A stretch of DNA of 64,000 bases from Lewinellaceae bacterium (GCA_016713985.1 JADJOD010000001.1:427579-491578), one strand, 5' to 3'. Positions 17,476 to 27,602 are shown, counted from the stretch's first letter. Notes: generated by a model not told the origin, from the letters alone. Translations and numbers: made by a program.

Positions 17476-18185
17476 CTTCCAGCCCATATCCATTACGATG
17501 AGGATTGAAACAAAAAGCAGATACTGCTCCGCGGTCGCCTATCTGCTTCCAGCCCATATCCATTACGATGAGGATTGAAACTGATGTATTGGTTGGTCGC
17601 CACACTTCGGCTTCCAGCCCATATCCATTACGATGAGGATTGAAACCATTTCCTCTGGTTTTAGCTTGCCAGCGACTTCCAGCCCATATCCATTACGATG
17701 AGGATTGAAACGTCGCGGCCTACGGGTTGTACCGAACGAATCTTCCAGCCCATATCCATTACGATGAGGATTGAAACTTCCAAAGAAACAAGGCAGGAAC
17801 ACTTTTCATGGCTTCCAGCCCATATCCATTACGATGAGGATTGAAACTGCCCGGTCCTTCCAGCCCATATCCATTACGATGAATTGAAACTATGCGGCTT
17901 ATCTTCCAGCCCATATCCATTACGATGAGGATTGAAAACCGCAAAACCTCCGCGGCCTTAAGCTTCCAGCCCATATCCATTACGATGAGGATTGAAACTG
18001 GAAGCCTCAGGATTGGACGTTGTGACGAGATCTGGTCGCTTCCAGCCCATATCCATTACGATGATTGAAACCCTAGTGTCGCGGTGACTGCCAGTCACCG
18101 CCTCACTACTTCCAGCCCATGTCACCAACTCATGGGCTGACTGGCAGTCAGCCCATGAGTCAGCCGCGCGATGGGAATTGAAAAC
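17476..18185 (+). CRISPR. orphan CRISPR array, 10 repeats plus a degenerate end
   Basis: Consensus repeat is 36 nt, beginning CTTCCAGCCCATATCC and ending GATGAGGATTGAAAC. Full or nearly full copies start at 17476, 17546, 17611, 17676, 17742, 17812, 17857, 17903, 17963 and 18039; a broken one starts at 18109. Spacers are 34, 29, 29, 30, 34, 9, 12, 24, 40 and 37 nt. Copies 7 and 10 lack 2 and 3 nt in the GAGGAT stretch. The GATTGAAAC 3' end is typical of type I and III repeats. No cas gene occurs anywhere in the window, so subtype and activity cannot be assigned. The left end is regular (leader side); the right end is decayed. Confidence 0.97.
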
Positions 18186-18244
18186 CAAAACCAATCAGGG
18201 GGGGTATCCTGTCTAAAATCGCTCCCTTTAAAAACCATAGATCA

Positions 18245-18311
18245 TTTCGTTATTTTCATACAAACCTGCCAGATTTTCAAAACCTGGCAGGTCTGTATGA
18301 AAATAACGAAA
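18245..18311. repeat. 28-bp inverted repeat after the CRISPR array
   Basis: Arms 18245-18272 and 18284-18311 (TTTCGTTATTTTCATACA...) pair with one mismatch and an 11-nt loop. The surrounding 18186-18599 gap holds no gene that I can support. Confidence 0.85.
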
Positions 18312-18599
18312 CATAATTTGGCGCCCTTTTTTGGGAAGCATGCCCGTAAAACCTCCACTCTTCCCGCCGGGTCAGCCCGTCCGTTTTCCCTGCCATATCC
18401 ATAGTGACAAGCGCTGCAACAGGCGCAGTGTTCCCGCGAGCCACAGGGCTTCGTTCGCCGGCAATTAAATGTTGTTAAAAACAAGGCCGGGTGCGTATTA
18501 AAAACTGTTAAGACCGTAAAGTTGGGTTAAACAGGCGCCCGAATCCGGTATTTTAAGGGACGCGGGTTTATTTGTTGGAAACTATAAAACGCTTTCAAC

Positions 18600-19189
18600 A
18601 TGAAAACCAGACTCCTTTTTGCTCCGCCATCCTGCTTTTTGTATCCTGTACCGGTTACTACGGCGTCGTCAGAAGTACAACGGATGAGTACAAAAACAGC
18701 AGAACTATCCGGCTGCTGCTGTCTTTTCATACCCGCGAATACGACAGCGAGGTAAAAAACATCGACATGACCTTTGTCCGGGTCATTTTGCCCGGCGGCC
18801 GGGAAGAAGCCGGGCTGTACGCACAGGTGGACAAATCCAGCTCCGCCTTTGACCTGAAGGAAGAAGGGTTTATCAAAATTGACGGCCGGAAATTCCCGAT
18901 TGTATTGCAGGATCGCCGCGAAAATACCCTCAGCAAGGTCGAAAACACCACCACTACCCATAGTGTGCAGGACACATCGGGCGTCAGCACCCTCTCCGTG
19001 GTGACGGGAAGCAGCAGCACCAACTGGAAACAGGCTTATTTTTATTGTCCGCTCAGCACGGAGCAGGTCGAGGCCATAAAAAACTGCCGCCAGCTCGAGT
19101 TTCGTTACTACGCCGGTCCCGACCCCGCTACCATCAGCGTAAAACCCTCGTACCTGGGAAAGATCCGGAAATGGGCGGAAGCAAAATAG
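18600..19189 (+). CDS. lipoprotein of unknown function, frameshifted signal
   Basis: Frame from about 18620 to 19189 encodes ILLFVSCTGYYGVV..., a lipoprotein with lipobox FVSC and about 180 mature residues of mixed alpha/beta character; no family recognised. The natural ATG at 18600 (MKTRLLF) is one base out of frame. Adding one T to the T5 run at 18616-18620 gives MKTRLLFCSAILLFVSC, a textbook lipoprotein signal, so a homopolymer loss is likely. Otherwise a TTG at 18572 must be used, giving a poor signal peptide. Confidence 0.65.
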
Positions 19190-19285
19190 GTGCGGAGTGG
19201 CGGGTGAGTAGAACTTGTCTCGAAACCTTACTTGACATCTCTTGTTTTTTGTGCCTATTTTCGCCTTTAAAACAGCATCTCAGGC

Positions 19286-21823
19286 ATGAAAAACAAATAC
19301 CTCTGCTCACCCGCCATTACCCTGATGAAGGTGGGTTTTATACTTTTCCCGTTTTTGCTTTTTTCGCAAAAACCCGCCAAACCCAGTGCGGCCGACCTGC
19401 ACCAGGCAATCAAAAAACTGAATGTACTCGGCTCGGTACTGTACGTGGCCGCTCACCCCGACGACGAAAATCAGCGCCTTATCAGTTTTTGCGCCAATGA
19501 AAAACTGTACGACGTCACCTATCTTTCGCTCACCCGGGGCGACGGCGGGCAAAATCTCATCGGTCCGGAAATCCGCGAAATGCTCGGCGTGTTGCGCACC
19601 GAAGAATTGCTGATGGCGCGCTCCGTCGACGGCGGCAAGCAGCGTTTCACCCGCGCCAACGATTTCGGCTATTCCAAAAACCCGGAAGAAACGCTGCGCA
19701 TCTGGGACAAAGATGCCGTGCTGGCCGATGTGGTGTGGGCCTTCCGCGAAACACAACCCGACGTGGTGATCAACCGGTTCAATCACACGGTCGCCAACAA
19801 CAACCACGGCCACCACGTCGCCTCCGCTTTACTCGCCGTGGAAGCCTTCGACCTTGCCGGCAAAACGGATGCCTACCCGGAACAACTGCAATCGACCAAA
19901 CCCTGGCAACCGAGGCGTATTTTTTTCAATACTTCCTGGTGGTTCTACGGCAGCCGCGAAGCGTTTGACAAAGCCGACAAAACCAACCTGTATCCGCTCG
20001 ACCTGGGCGTTTACCTGCCCCTGAAAGGCAAAAGCAACAACGAAGTGGCCGCCGAAGCGCGTTCCATGCACCGCTGCCAGGGATTCGGCGCCATGAGCAG
20101 CCGCGGCGAAAGTGTGGACTGGTTCGATTTTATCAAAGGAGACCGACCTCCGGAAAAAGACCCCTTTGCCGGCATCAACACCACCTGGACGCGGGTGCAG
20201 GGCGGCGAAAAAATCAGCCCGCTGTTGTCCAAAATCGACCGCGAATACCGCTCCGACAACCCTTCGGCGAGTGTACCCGATCTGCTGGCCGCCATGCAAA
20301 TGATCGCAGCACTGCCCGACGGACACTGGAAACAGGTGAAACTGCGCGATATTAAAGAAGTGATCCGGGGCTGTTTGGGGCTTTACCTTGAAGCTACGGC
20401 CGCCGAACCTACCGCCACCCCGGGCGAATCCGTCAAAATTCACCTCGAAGCCATCAGCCGGGCGCCGGTGTCGGCGGGAACCGTCACCCTGGGCAGTATA
20501 TCGATTCAACCCGGCCTGTTCGACACGGTATATGCCGCCGCCTTGCAGCCCAACAAAGGTTTTGCGACAGACCGCGCTGTAAAAATCCCGGAAAACGCAC
20601 TTTTTACATCGCCGTACTGGTTGGTAAAACCTGCCACGCTGGGTATGTATAATGTTGAAAATCACCAACTTCGTGGTGTTCCGGAAACGCCGCGTTTTGC
20701 CAAAGTGCGGTGGTCGGTCGCCGTGAACGGGATCCCGCTCGAATACGAAACCGACGTGGCGTATAAGGTGGAAGAATCGGCCATCGGCGAAGTCTGGCGG
20801 CCGTTTGAAGTGTTGCCGCCGGTATTCGTGGAATTCACCGAATCGTCTTATTTAGTTACTTCCGGCCACTGCCCGGTCACGTTGCGGGTAAAAGCGGGCC
20901 GCGACAGTGTTCGGTGCAAGCTTATCCTCGGCAGCCCGCAAGGCTGGCCGAACGGCCATTCTTCCGAAAATATGCCGGAGTTTGTTTTGAATAAAAAAGG
21001 GGAAACCCGCGAATTTACCTTCGATCTGCAAGCATTTTCCGGCCCGGATGAAGTGACCCTGCACGCTTTCGCACAAATCGGCAAAATCGCCTACCCGTAC
21101 AGCCTCATTTCGATCAAATACGATCACATCCCGCAGCAAAGTGTGCTGATGCCCGCCACCGCACACGCCGCCCGGACCGATGTAAAAGTGACCGCCAAAC
21201 ACGTCGGTTATTACATGGGCGCCGGCGACGAAATTCCCAGGGCTTTGCACCTGATGGGCTGCCAGGTTACCACACTCGAAGCGAAAGACATGGAGGCCGA
21301 AAATCTGAAAAAATTCGACGCCATCGTGATCGGTATCCGCGCCTACAATACCAAGGAGGATCTTAAATTTCACCACCAAAAACTGCTCGATTACGTTCAA
21401 AACGGCGGGACGCTGGTGGTGCAATACAATACCAACAACGAACTCGTACTCGATCAACTGGCGCCCTATCCCATGAAACTTTCCCGTGCGCGGATCACCG
21501 ACGAAACGGCCGAAGTTCGTTTCCGCCTGCCGGACCACGTCGTGTTAAACACACCCAACAAACTGACAACCAAAGACTTCGATGGTTGGGTGCAGGAGCG
21601 TGGACTTTATTTTCCCAATGAATGGGACGCCAATTTTGACGCCCCTCTTTCCAGCAACGACCCCGGCGAAAAACCCGCCGACGGGGCATTGCTGGTGGCC
21701 AAATACGGCAAGGGACACTACATCTACACCGGACTTTCTTTTTTCCGCGAATTACCGGCAGGTGTGCCCGGCGCCTACCGGTTGTTTGCCAACCTGATCT
21801 CGCTCGGCGTGCAGCAGCCATGA
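19286..21823 (+). CDS. PIG-L (LmbE-like) family deacetylase with C-terminal domain
   Basis: 845 residues. After a signal peptide, residues 50-250 form a PIG-L deacetylase fold with the zinc motif AHPDDEN and downstream HGHH; such enzymes remove acetyl groups from GlcNAc-type sugars. The middle is beta-rich and the last 220 residues form a GATase-like/ThuA-like alpha-beta domain (IVIGIRAYN ... YVQNGGTLVVQYN). This long exported architecture is common in Bacteroidota, but its substrate is unknown. The gene is intact, with an ATG start. Confidence 0.88.
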   Translation: MKNKYLCSPAITLMKVGFILFPFLLFSQKPAKPSAADLHQAIKKLNVLGSVLYVAAHPDDENQRLISFCANEKLYDVTYLSLTRGDGGQNLIGPEIREMLGVLRTEELLMARSVDGGKQRFTRANDFGYSKNPEETLRIWDKDAVLADVVWAFRETQPDVVINRFNHTVANNNHGHHVASALLAVEAFDLAGKTDAYPEQLQSTKPWQPRRIFFNTSWWFYGSREAFDKADKTNLYPLDLGVYLPLKGKSNNEVAAEARSMHRCQGFGAMSSRGESVDWFDFIKGDRPPEKDPFAGINTTWTRVQGGEKISPLLSKIDREYRSDNPSASVPDLLAAMQMIAALPDGHWKQVKLRDIKEVIRGCLGLYLEATAAEPTATPGESVKIHLEAISRAPVSAGTVTLGSISIQPGLFDTVYAAALQPNKGFATDRAVKIPENALFTSPYWLVKPATLGMYNVENHQLRGVPETPRFAKVRWSVAVNGIPLEYETDVAYKVEESAIGEVWRPFEVLPPVFVEFTESSYLVTSGHCPVTLRVKAGRDSVRCKLILGSPQGWPNGHSSENMPEFVLNKKGETREFTFDLQAFSGPDEVTLHAFAQIGKIAYPYSLISIKYDHIPQQSVLMPATAHAARTDVKVTAKHVGYYMGAGDEIPRALHLMGCQVTTLEAKDMEAENLKKFDAIVIGIRAYNTKEDLKFHHQKLLDYVQNGGTLVVQYNTNNELVLDQLAPYPMKLSRARITDETAEVRFRLPDHVVLNTPNKLTTKDFDGWVQERGLYFPNEWDANFDAPLSSNDPGEKPADGALLVAKYGKGHYIYTGLSFFRELPAGVPGAYRLFANLISLGVQQP

Positions 21824-21846
21824 CGGACAAGTTGTTTTTGTTTTAA

Positions 21847-21928
21847 TAGACAGGATTTACAGGATCTACAGGTTTTATTTTCGTCGGCAAAGCTGACTTT
21901 AACCTGTAGATCCTGTAAATCCTGTCTA
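21847..21928. repeat. perfect 28-bp inverted repeat (ACAGGATTTACA family)
   Basis: Arms 21847-21874 and 21901-21928 pair perfectly with a 26-nt loop. The arm TAGACAGGATTTACAGGATC is the sister of the repeat at 17098-17179. It lies between the PIG-L and SWIM genes. Confidence 0.9.
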
Positions 21929-21961
21929 CAAAATAACCCGTCCCTTTTTACCCGTAACAAC

Positions 21962-23263
21962 GTGTCAAAACTCGCCGAAAAAACGGAAATCAACAGCCGG
22001 GCAGATTTGCTCGCGCAACCCGCTTTTTTTACGCAACGATTTGTATACGAGCAACTTGTTTTTGCGGAAATAGCCGGCGGCGGCGCAGGCGCCCGCTTAG
22101 TGGCGATCAACCGGGAGAGCCAGGTGTATTATTGCAGTTGCCCCTTTCGCCCGAAACCCTGCGTGCACGCTTTGGCACTCGGTGTACTTCTTGCGCGGGA
22201 AAACGAAGCTTCTTTTACCCCCGTCGCCGAATTGCCGGAGCCGGTAAAAGCCCTGCTGGCCGGGCTTCCGGCCGGCCGCCGGTATTCCCCTGCCGGCTCC
22301 GAAAATCGCGCCGCGGCCAGAGAACAGCGGCGGTTCGAACGCCTCGAACGCGCTGCAGGCGGTTTTGAAGACCTCGAAACCTGGCTGCTCGACACCATCC
22401 GGCGCGGATTGGCCACCGTTGTTTCGGAAGACCCGCGCTGGTGGGACAATATCGCGGTACGTATGGCCGATGCTTCCATGCCCGGTCTGAGCCGCACCCT
22501 GCGCCTGCTGGGCCAAATTCCGGCCTCCGACCCCAATTGGGCCGAAAAAACGGCTTCGACCCTCGGCGAATGCTACCTCGCCGCGCGCGCTTTTCGAAAA
22601 CGTAGCAGTTTGCCCGAAAATCTGCCGTACGACCTTCAGAATTTTGTCGGTATCGCTGCCAAAAAAGAGGAAGTTGTGGCCGCTAAGCTGTTCGAAAAAG
22701 ACTTCTGGGCAGTTGTAGGCCAGGTAGAAGAATCCCTGGAAGACAAATTGGCCGTGCGCCGCAGCTGGCTGATGGCCGGCAATTCCGGCCGTTTTGCACT
22801 TTTGCTGGATTTTGCCTTTGGCGGGGGCGGTTTTTCGCCCGGTTTCGAGCCGGGAAGTATTCAACAGGGGACACTTTCCTTTTACCCTTCGGCATTTCCC
22901 CAACGCGCTTTGCCGCTCGACGACCTGAAAGAAATACCCAAAAAAGTGGAAAAATTGCAGGGTTTTGAAGATTTTGACACTTTTGCTGGCGAATATGCAG
23001 CGGCTCTGGCCCGGCAACCCTGGTTGCAGTATTTTCCGGCCGTTTTTAATCATGCAAGGGTATTGCGGCGAGGCAAGGGCTTTTTTATAAGCGATGTGCA
23101 GGAAAGATCGCTACAACTCCGTATCCCGGAAAAAAACGGCTGGCGGCTCCTGGCCCTCGGTGGCGGGCATCCGCTGACCCTGTTTGGCGAATGGGACGGC
23201 GCCGTGTTCCGGCCACTCAGCGCTGTGGCGGACGGACGGTTTGTAACGAATATTTCGGCATGA
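21962..23263 (+). CDS. SWIM zinc-finger protein
   Basis: 433 residues; the N-terminal SWIM motif CxCx(n)CxH is clear at about 58-69 (YYCSCPFRPKPCVHALAL), a zinc-binding module that interacts with DNA or protein. The rest is helical with no recognised domain. SWIM proteins of this kind often neighbour MoxR-type ATPases and VWA proteins in Bacteroidota, but none are here. Start is a GTG at 21962. Confidence 0.83.
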   Translation: MSKLAEKTEINSRADLLAQPAFFTQRFVYEQLVFAEIAGGGAGARLVAINRESQVYYCSCPFRPKPCVHALALGVLLARENEASFTPVAELPEPVKALLAGLPAGRRYSPAGSENRAAAREQRRFERLERAAGGFEDLETWLLDTIRRGLATVVSEDPRWWDNIAVRMADASMPGLSRTLRLLGQIPASDPNWAEKTASTLGECYLAARAFRKRSSLPENLPYDLQNFVGIAAKKEEVVAAKLFEKDFWAVVGQVEESLEDKLAVRRSWLMAGNSGRFALLLDFAFGGGGFSPGFEPGSIQQGTLSFYPSAFPQRALPLDDLKEIPKKVEKLQGFEDFDTFAGEYAAALARQPWLQYFPAVFNHARVLRRGKGFFISDVQERSLQLRIPEKNGWRLLALGGGHPLTLFGEWDGAVFRPLSAVADGRFVTNISA

Positions 23264-23293
23264 CGCAATGACATTTAAGGACAAAACAACAAC

Positions 23294-24615
23294 ATGAAAG
23301 CAACCATCATCGGCGGCGGCATCATTGGTTTGAGCACGGCCTATTACCTGAATGAAGCGGGTTGGGACGTGACGGTGCTTGAAAAAGGCGATCTGACGGA
23401 CAATTGTTCTTTCGGCAACATGGGTTACCTGTCGCCTTCCCATTTTGTGCCGCTCGCAGCGCCGGGTATCATCGGCCAGGGCATTTTGTGGATGTTTCGG
23501 CAAAAAAGCCCTTTTTACGTGCGCCCCTCCCTGAGTTGGGACCTCATCGACTGGGGTTTAAAGTTTGTGCGGGCTTCCACCAAAAAACACGTCGACCGCA
23601 GCGCCCGCCCGCTGGTTGATTTGTTGATGTTGTCCAAACAACTTACTGCCGGGTGGGAAAAAAGTGGCCTCCTGTCTTTCGAATACACGGAACGCGGCTG
23701 CGTTATGTATTATCAAACCCGCAAAAAAGAGGAAGAAGAACTTGAAAATGCACGTGTTGCGGAAGGTTTGGGTTTAAAAACGGAAATACTCAACCGCGAA
23801 CAAGCACAGGCGCTCGAACCCGATCTTTTGCCCGATGTGCGCGGCGGCGTCTGGTTTAAAGACGACGCGCATTTGCATCCCAACACCCTGATGAAACAAC
23901 TTCCGGCGTTGCTCGAAAAACGCGGCGTACAAATTATCCGAAATGCAGAAGTGACTGGTTTTCAGAAAGAAAGAGGGAAAATTATGGTGGTCAAATATCG
24001 TGTAAATAGTGAGCGTTTTACTTTGAGTGAGACGCTCAATACACCCGATCTGGTCGTCCTGGCTGCCGGTTCCTGGTCGCCGTAAGTGGCCCGGATCGTG
24101 GGAGAATACCTCCCCTTATGCCCGGCAAGGGATATTCCATGACCGTTGGAAAACCGGCGAAAAAACTAAATTACCCCTGTATTTTACTCGAAGCAAAAGT
24201 GGCGCTCACGCCCTGGGCCGAAAGGCTGCGCATCGGCAGCACGATGGAAATCGGCGCCATCAATGACCGCATCCTTTTCCCACGTGTGTTGGGTATCCTG
24301 GAAGCCGTGCCCAGATTTTTGCCCGGTTACAACGACGATCCGGTGTTTCGCGACCTCGCCGATGTGGACAAACTGAAAAAGAACCTGCGGGAAAAAGTAT
24401 GGTTTGGTTTCCGCCCCGTTTCAGCCGATGGTATGCCTTATATCGGCTTCGCCAAAAAAACGGACAACCTGATCATGGCTACCGGCCACGCCATGCTCGG
24501 CCTCAGTATGGGCGCCGGCACCGGGAAATTAGTGGCGGAACTGGCCGACGGCAAATCAACTTCCATCGGTATGGAAGCATTTGATCCGAAGCGGTGTTGG
24601 AGTCATAAGTCGTGA
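23294..24615 (+). pseudogene. D-amino-acid dehydrogenase-like FAD oxidoreductase, broken
   Basis: Two halves of one DadA-like enzyme (oxidative deamination of D-amino acids or similar amines). The first half has the dinucleotide loop IIGGGIIGLSTAYYLNEAG and ends LVVLAAGSWSP. An in-frame TAA at 24083-24085 interrupts it, the frame then continues VARIVGEYLPL, and a further one-base loss in the C run at 24112-24115 is needed to reach LMPGKGYSMTVG and the C-terminal FAD motif ATGHAMLGLSMG. A stop plus a frameshift is more than a single sequencing slip, so true decay is possible. The last codons (SHKS) come from the adjoining iterated repeat. Confidence 0.85.
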
Positions 24616-24770
24616 GTCATAAGTCATAAGGTGAGTCAGGCATTAGTTTTATATTGACTCACAACTCACAACTTATGACTCACGACTCACAACTTATGAC
24701 TCACAACTTATGACTCACGACTTATGACTCACGACTTATGACTCACGACTCACGACTTATGACTCACTTC
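24598..24770. repeat. iterated GACTCACGACTTAT words with inverted halves
   Basis: Near-tandem words GACTCACGACTTAT and ACAACTTATGACTC in one orientation face GAGTCATAAGTCGTGAGTC in the other, so the block can fold into a long hairpin. It lies between the convergent FAD oxidoreductase and panD and overlaps the 3' ends of both. Confidence 0.85.
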
Positions 24771-25123
24771 CCGTTTTTCACCAACCGGTTATGCTCATCG
24801 GGGAAAATAGCGACGGGGCGGAAGGTTTTGGCTTCTTCCGGCGTCAGGAGCGCGTAGGAGATAATGATCACAATATCACCCACTTGCACGCGCCGGGCGG
24901 CGGCGCCGTTGAGGCATATTACACCACTGCCGCGTTCTCCCCGAATGGTGTAGGTTTCGATACGTTCCCCGTTGTTGTTGTTTACGATCTGCACCTTTTC
25001 GCCTTCGAGAATATTGGCGGCTTCCAGCAACTCTTCGTCGATGGTAATACTGCCGATATAATTCAAATCAGCCTGCGTGACGCGTACGCGGTGTATTTTG
25101 CTTTTAAAAACTTCTATCAACAT
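24764..25123 (-). CDS. panD: aspartate 1-decarboxylase
   Basis: Pyruvoyl-dependent enzyme making beta-alanine from aspartate for pantothenate and CoA synthesis. The 119-residue length is typical. The self-cleavage site Gly24-Ser25 is visible in NYIGSIT; Ser25 becomes the pyruvoyl group. [16 protein letters not shown] and the DIVIIISYA strand follow as in the family. The gene is intact with an ATG at 25123. No other pantothenate gene is nearby. Confidence 0.96.
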   Translation of the reverse strand: MLIEVFKSKIHRVRVTQADLNYIGSITIDEELLEAANILEGEKVQIVNNNNGERIETYTIRGERGSGVICLNGAAARRVQVGDIVIIISYALLTPEEAKTFRPVAIFPDEHNRLVKNGK

Positions 25124-25380
25124 GACGTTTTAAACTTCCGGCTTGATTGCACGACTAAACAGCCGAAAGTCAATTCGGGTTGCAAAAGTAGTGGCCTGTG
25201 CCGACCCGACCAATAGCGGGAGCAGAAAGTTTGGTCCGGCAATTTGCAGACGGTTACACCTTCCGGAGTGATAAAGACCTTGAAAATTGAATAATACCCT
25301 TTCAAAATCGCCATATTGGCGTACCTTTGCGGCTCTTTTTGAAAAACGGACCGGACCACGACGGTCAACGAACAACGAAC

Positions 25381-26829
25381 ATGCGTCGCACGAAAATCGC
25401 CGAACTCCTTCGCACGGAACCCATTGGCTCGGAAATATTGGTAAAAGGCTGGGTAAAAGCCTTTCGCAACAACCAGTTTATCGCCCTCAACGACGGCTCC
25501 ACGCCCCACAACCTGCAAGTGGTGGTGGATTTTGAAAATTCCGACCCGGCCACGCTCGAACGGATCAAATTCGGCGCAGCCATCGGCGCGCGCGGCACCC
25601 TGATCGAATCGCAGGGCAAAGAGCAAAAAGTGGAAGTAAAAGCCGCCGAGATCATCATCTACGGCGATTGCAACCCGGAGGAATTTCCGCTGCAACCGAA
25701 AAAACAAACACTCGAATTCCTGCGCGAACACGCACACCTGCGTTTCCGCACCAATACTTTTGCCGCGGTGTTTCGCACCCGCCACGCACTGGCTTTCGCC
25801 ATTCACAAGTTCTTCAACGACAAGGGTTTTTATTACCAGCATACACCCATCATCACGGCCAGCGACGCGGAAGGAGCGGGTGAAATGTTTCGGGTGACCA
25901 CCCTTCCGCTGGAAAATACACCCCGTACCGAAAACGGCGAGATTGATTTTGACAAGGACTTTTTTAAACGCTCCGCCAACCTCACCGTTTCCGGCCAACT
26001 GGAAGCCGAACTGGCCGCGATGGCGCTGGGCGAGGTGTACACTTTCGGCCCCACGTTCCGCGCCGAAAACTCCAATACCACGCGTCACTTGGCCGAGTTC
26101 TGGATGATCGAGCCCGAAGTCGCCTTCAACGACCTGACCGACAACATGAATCTGGCCGAGGAGATGCTCCGGTACGTCATCACCTACGCCCTCGAACACT
26201 GCGCCGATGACCTGAAGATCCTCGAAGACCGCCTGATCGAAGAAGAAAAAAGCAAACCCCAGGACCAGCGCAGCGAGTTGCCGCTGACCGAAAAACTGCG
26301 CTTTGTTACCGAAAATCAATTCGAACGGCTGACTTATACCGAAGCCATCGACATCCTGAAAAATTCCAACCCGAATAAAAAAGGCAAGTTCCAGTTTCCC
26401 GTGGAAGGCTGGGGCACCGACCTGCAAAGCGAACACGAGCGCTACCTCGTGGAAAAACACTTTAAAAAACCCGTCATTCTTACCAATTACCCGGCGGCAA
26501 TCAAGGCCTTTTACATGCGTCAGGACGACCCCAAAGAAGGGGTACCCGGCCCGACGGTGTCCGCTATGGATATTCTTTTCCCCGGTATCGGCGAGATCGT
26601 GGGTGGATCGCAACGGGAAGAGCGCTACGACCGGCTGGTGCAGCGTATGGGCGAGATGCATATTCCGGAGAAAGAACTGTACTGGTACCTCGATACCCGC
26701 CGGTTCGGCTCCTGCCCGCACGCCGGATTTGGCCTCGGGTTTGAACGTTTGGTGCTGTTTGTGACCGGCATGACCAACATCCGCGACGTCATTGCCTTCC
26801 CGCGTTTTCCGGGAAATGCGGAGTTTTGA
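25381..26829 (+). CDS. asnS: asparaginyl-tRNA synthetase
   Basis: Class II aminoacyl-tRNA synthetase charging tRNA-Asn. 482 residues from the ATG at 25381 ([20 protein letters not shown]); an in-frame start at 25327 would add 18 unrelated residues. The N-terminal OB-fold anticodon-binding domain carries [13 protein letters not shown]. Motif 2 is [17 protein letters not shown] and motif 3 is [15 protein letters not shown]. The reading frame is intact throughout. Confidence 0.97.
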   Translation: MRRTKIAELLRTEPIGSEILVKGWVKAFRNNQFIALNDGSTPHNLQVVVDFENSDPATLERIKFGAAIGARGTLIESQGKEQKVEVKAAEIIIYGDCNPEEFPLQPKKQTLEFLREHAHLRFRTNTFAAVFRTRHALAFAIHKFFNDKGFYYQHTPIITASDAEGAGEMFRVTTLPLENTPRTENGEIDFDKDFFKRSANLTVSGQLEAELAAMALGEVYTFGPTFRAENSNTTRHLAEFWMIEPEVAFNDLTDNMNLAEEMLRYVITYALEHCADDLKILEDRLIEEEKSKPQDQRSELPLTEKLRFVTENQFERLTYTEAIDILKNSNPNKKGKFQFPVEGWGTDLQSEHERYLVEKHFKKPVILTNYPAAIKAFYMRQDDPKEGVPGPTVSAMDILFPGIGEIVGGSQREERYDRLVQRMGEMHIPEKELYWYLDTRRFGSCPHAGFGLGFERLVLFVTGMTNIRDVIAFPRFPGNAEF

Positions 26830-27170
26830 GCCGCTTTAAGAAAATATTTTTGTGGATAAAGTGACCAAAACGTCTTTAATACGTCTAAATAAGCCCTTTT
26901 TTAGTGGAAAAACCAACTTTTTTTCCACACCCCCTTGCGCCGGGTATTAACAAAATCTTAAATTGCATCGTTTTTCTGCATGAATCGCCCCTTAGAACTT
27001 TTGCAGACTACGGTTGTTCTAATCCACTTACCGTTAATCCGACTAACCCATTTTATCTGTGGTAATTTGACTGTGACGCTATCCAGCAATTTCCCTGCAC
27101 CGATTTTTGCCCTCCAAAAAACCTTGAAAGCGTATCCCAGGCAGTCAGATTTTTTAACAAAAATTGGCGA
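26830..27170. other. non-coding gap
   Basis: 341 bp without a supportable gene between asnS and the RsbW-like kinase. AT-rich, no long inverted repeat and no tRNA-like fold seen by eye; probably holds the promoter of the downstream gene. Confidence 0.4.
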
Positions 27171-27578
27171 ATGAGCGATTTACACACAAATTTAACACTC
27201 CCCTCCGACCCTCACAACGTATGCAAAGTAGAACCTTTCGTACATGATGTAGCCACCCGATACAATCTTTCTCCCAACGTCCACGGGAACATTTTAGTCA
27301 GCCTCACGGAAGCCGTTACCAATGCAATTCTGCATGGCAATCAGGCCGACGGCAATAAATGTGTATCCATTTCCCTTCGCCGCCAAAAAGACGCACTGTC
27401 TATTCGTGTTTCCGATGAAGGCCCTGGTTTCGACCCCACCAACGTACCCGACCCCACCAGTTTTGAATGTATCGAAAAATGCGGCGGTCGCGGACTTTTT
27501 TTGATGCGCCACCTCAGCGACGAATGCAGGTTTACCCGCAACGGCAGCACAGTGGAAATGCGCTTCAAACTTGATTGA
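27171..27578 (+). CDS. RsbW-like anti-sigma / ATP-binding serine kinase
   Basis: 135-residue stand-alone HATPase_c domain of the anti-sigma regulatory factor family. N box EAVTNAILHGN, G1 box DEGPGFD and G2 box GGRGLFLM are all present. In other bacteria such proteins bind and switch sigma factors or phosphorylate anti-anti-sigma partners. No STAS-domain partner or sigma factor is adjacent, so the target is unknown. The gene ends just before a strong terminator. Confidence 0.88.
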   Translation: MSDLHTNLTLPSDPHNVCKVEPFVHDVATRYNLSPNVHGNILVSLTEAVTNAILHGNQADGNKCVSISLRRQKDALSIRVSDEGPGFDPTNVPDPTSFECIEKCGGRGLFLMRHLSDECRFTRNGSTVEMRFKLD

Positions 27579-27602
27579 TTTTCAAAAGTTTATTTTGAAC
27601 GG

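Noticed and set aside
17563..18194. minus-strand frames with repeated NPHRNGYGLE peptide
   Set aside because: These are translations of CRISPR repeats, not a repeat protein.
25117..26721. 534-codon open frame on the minus strand
   Set aside because: It is the antisense of asnS, which has complete class II synthetase motifs; the minus-strand product has no family features.
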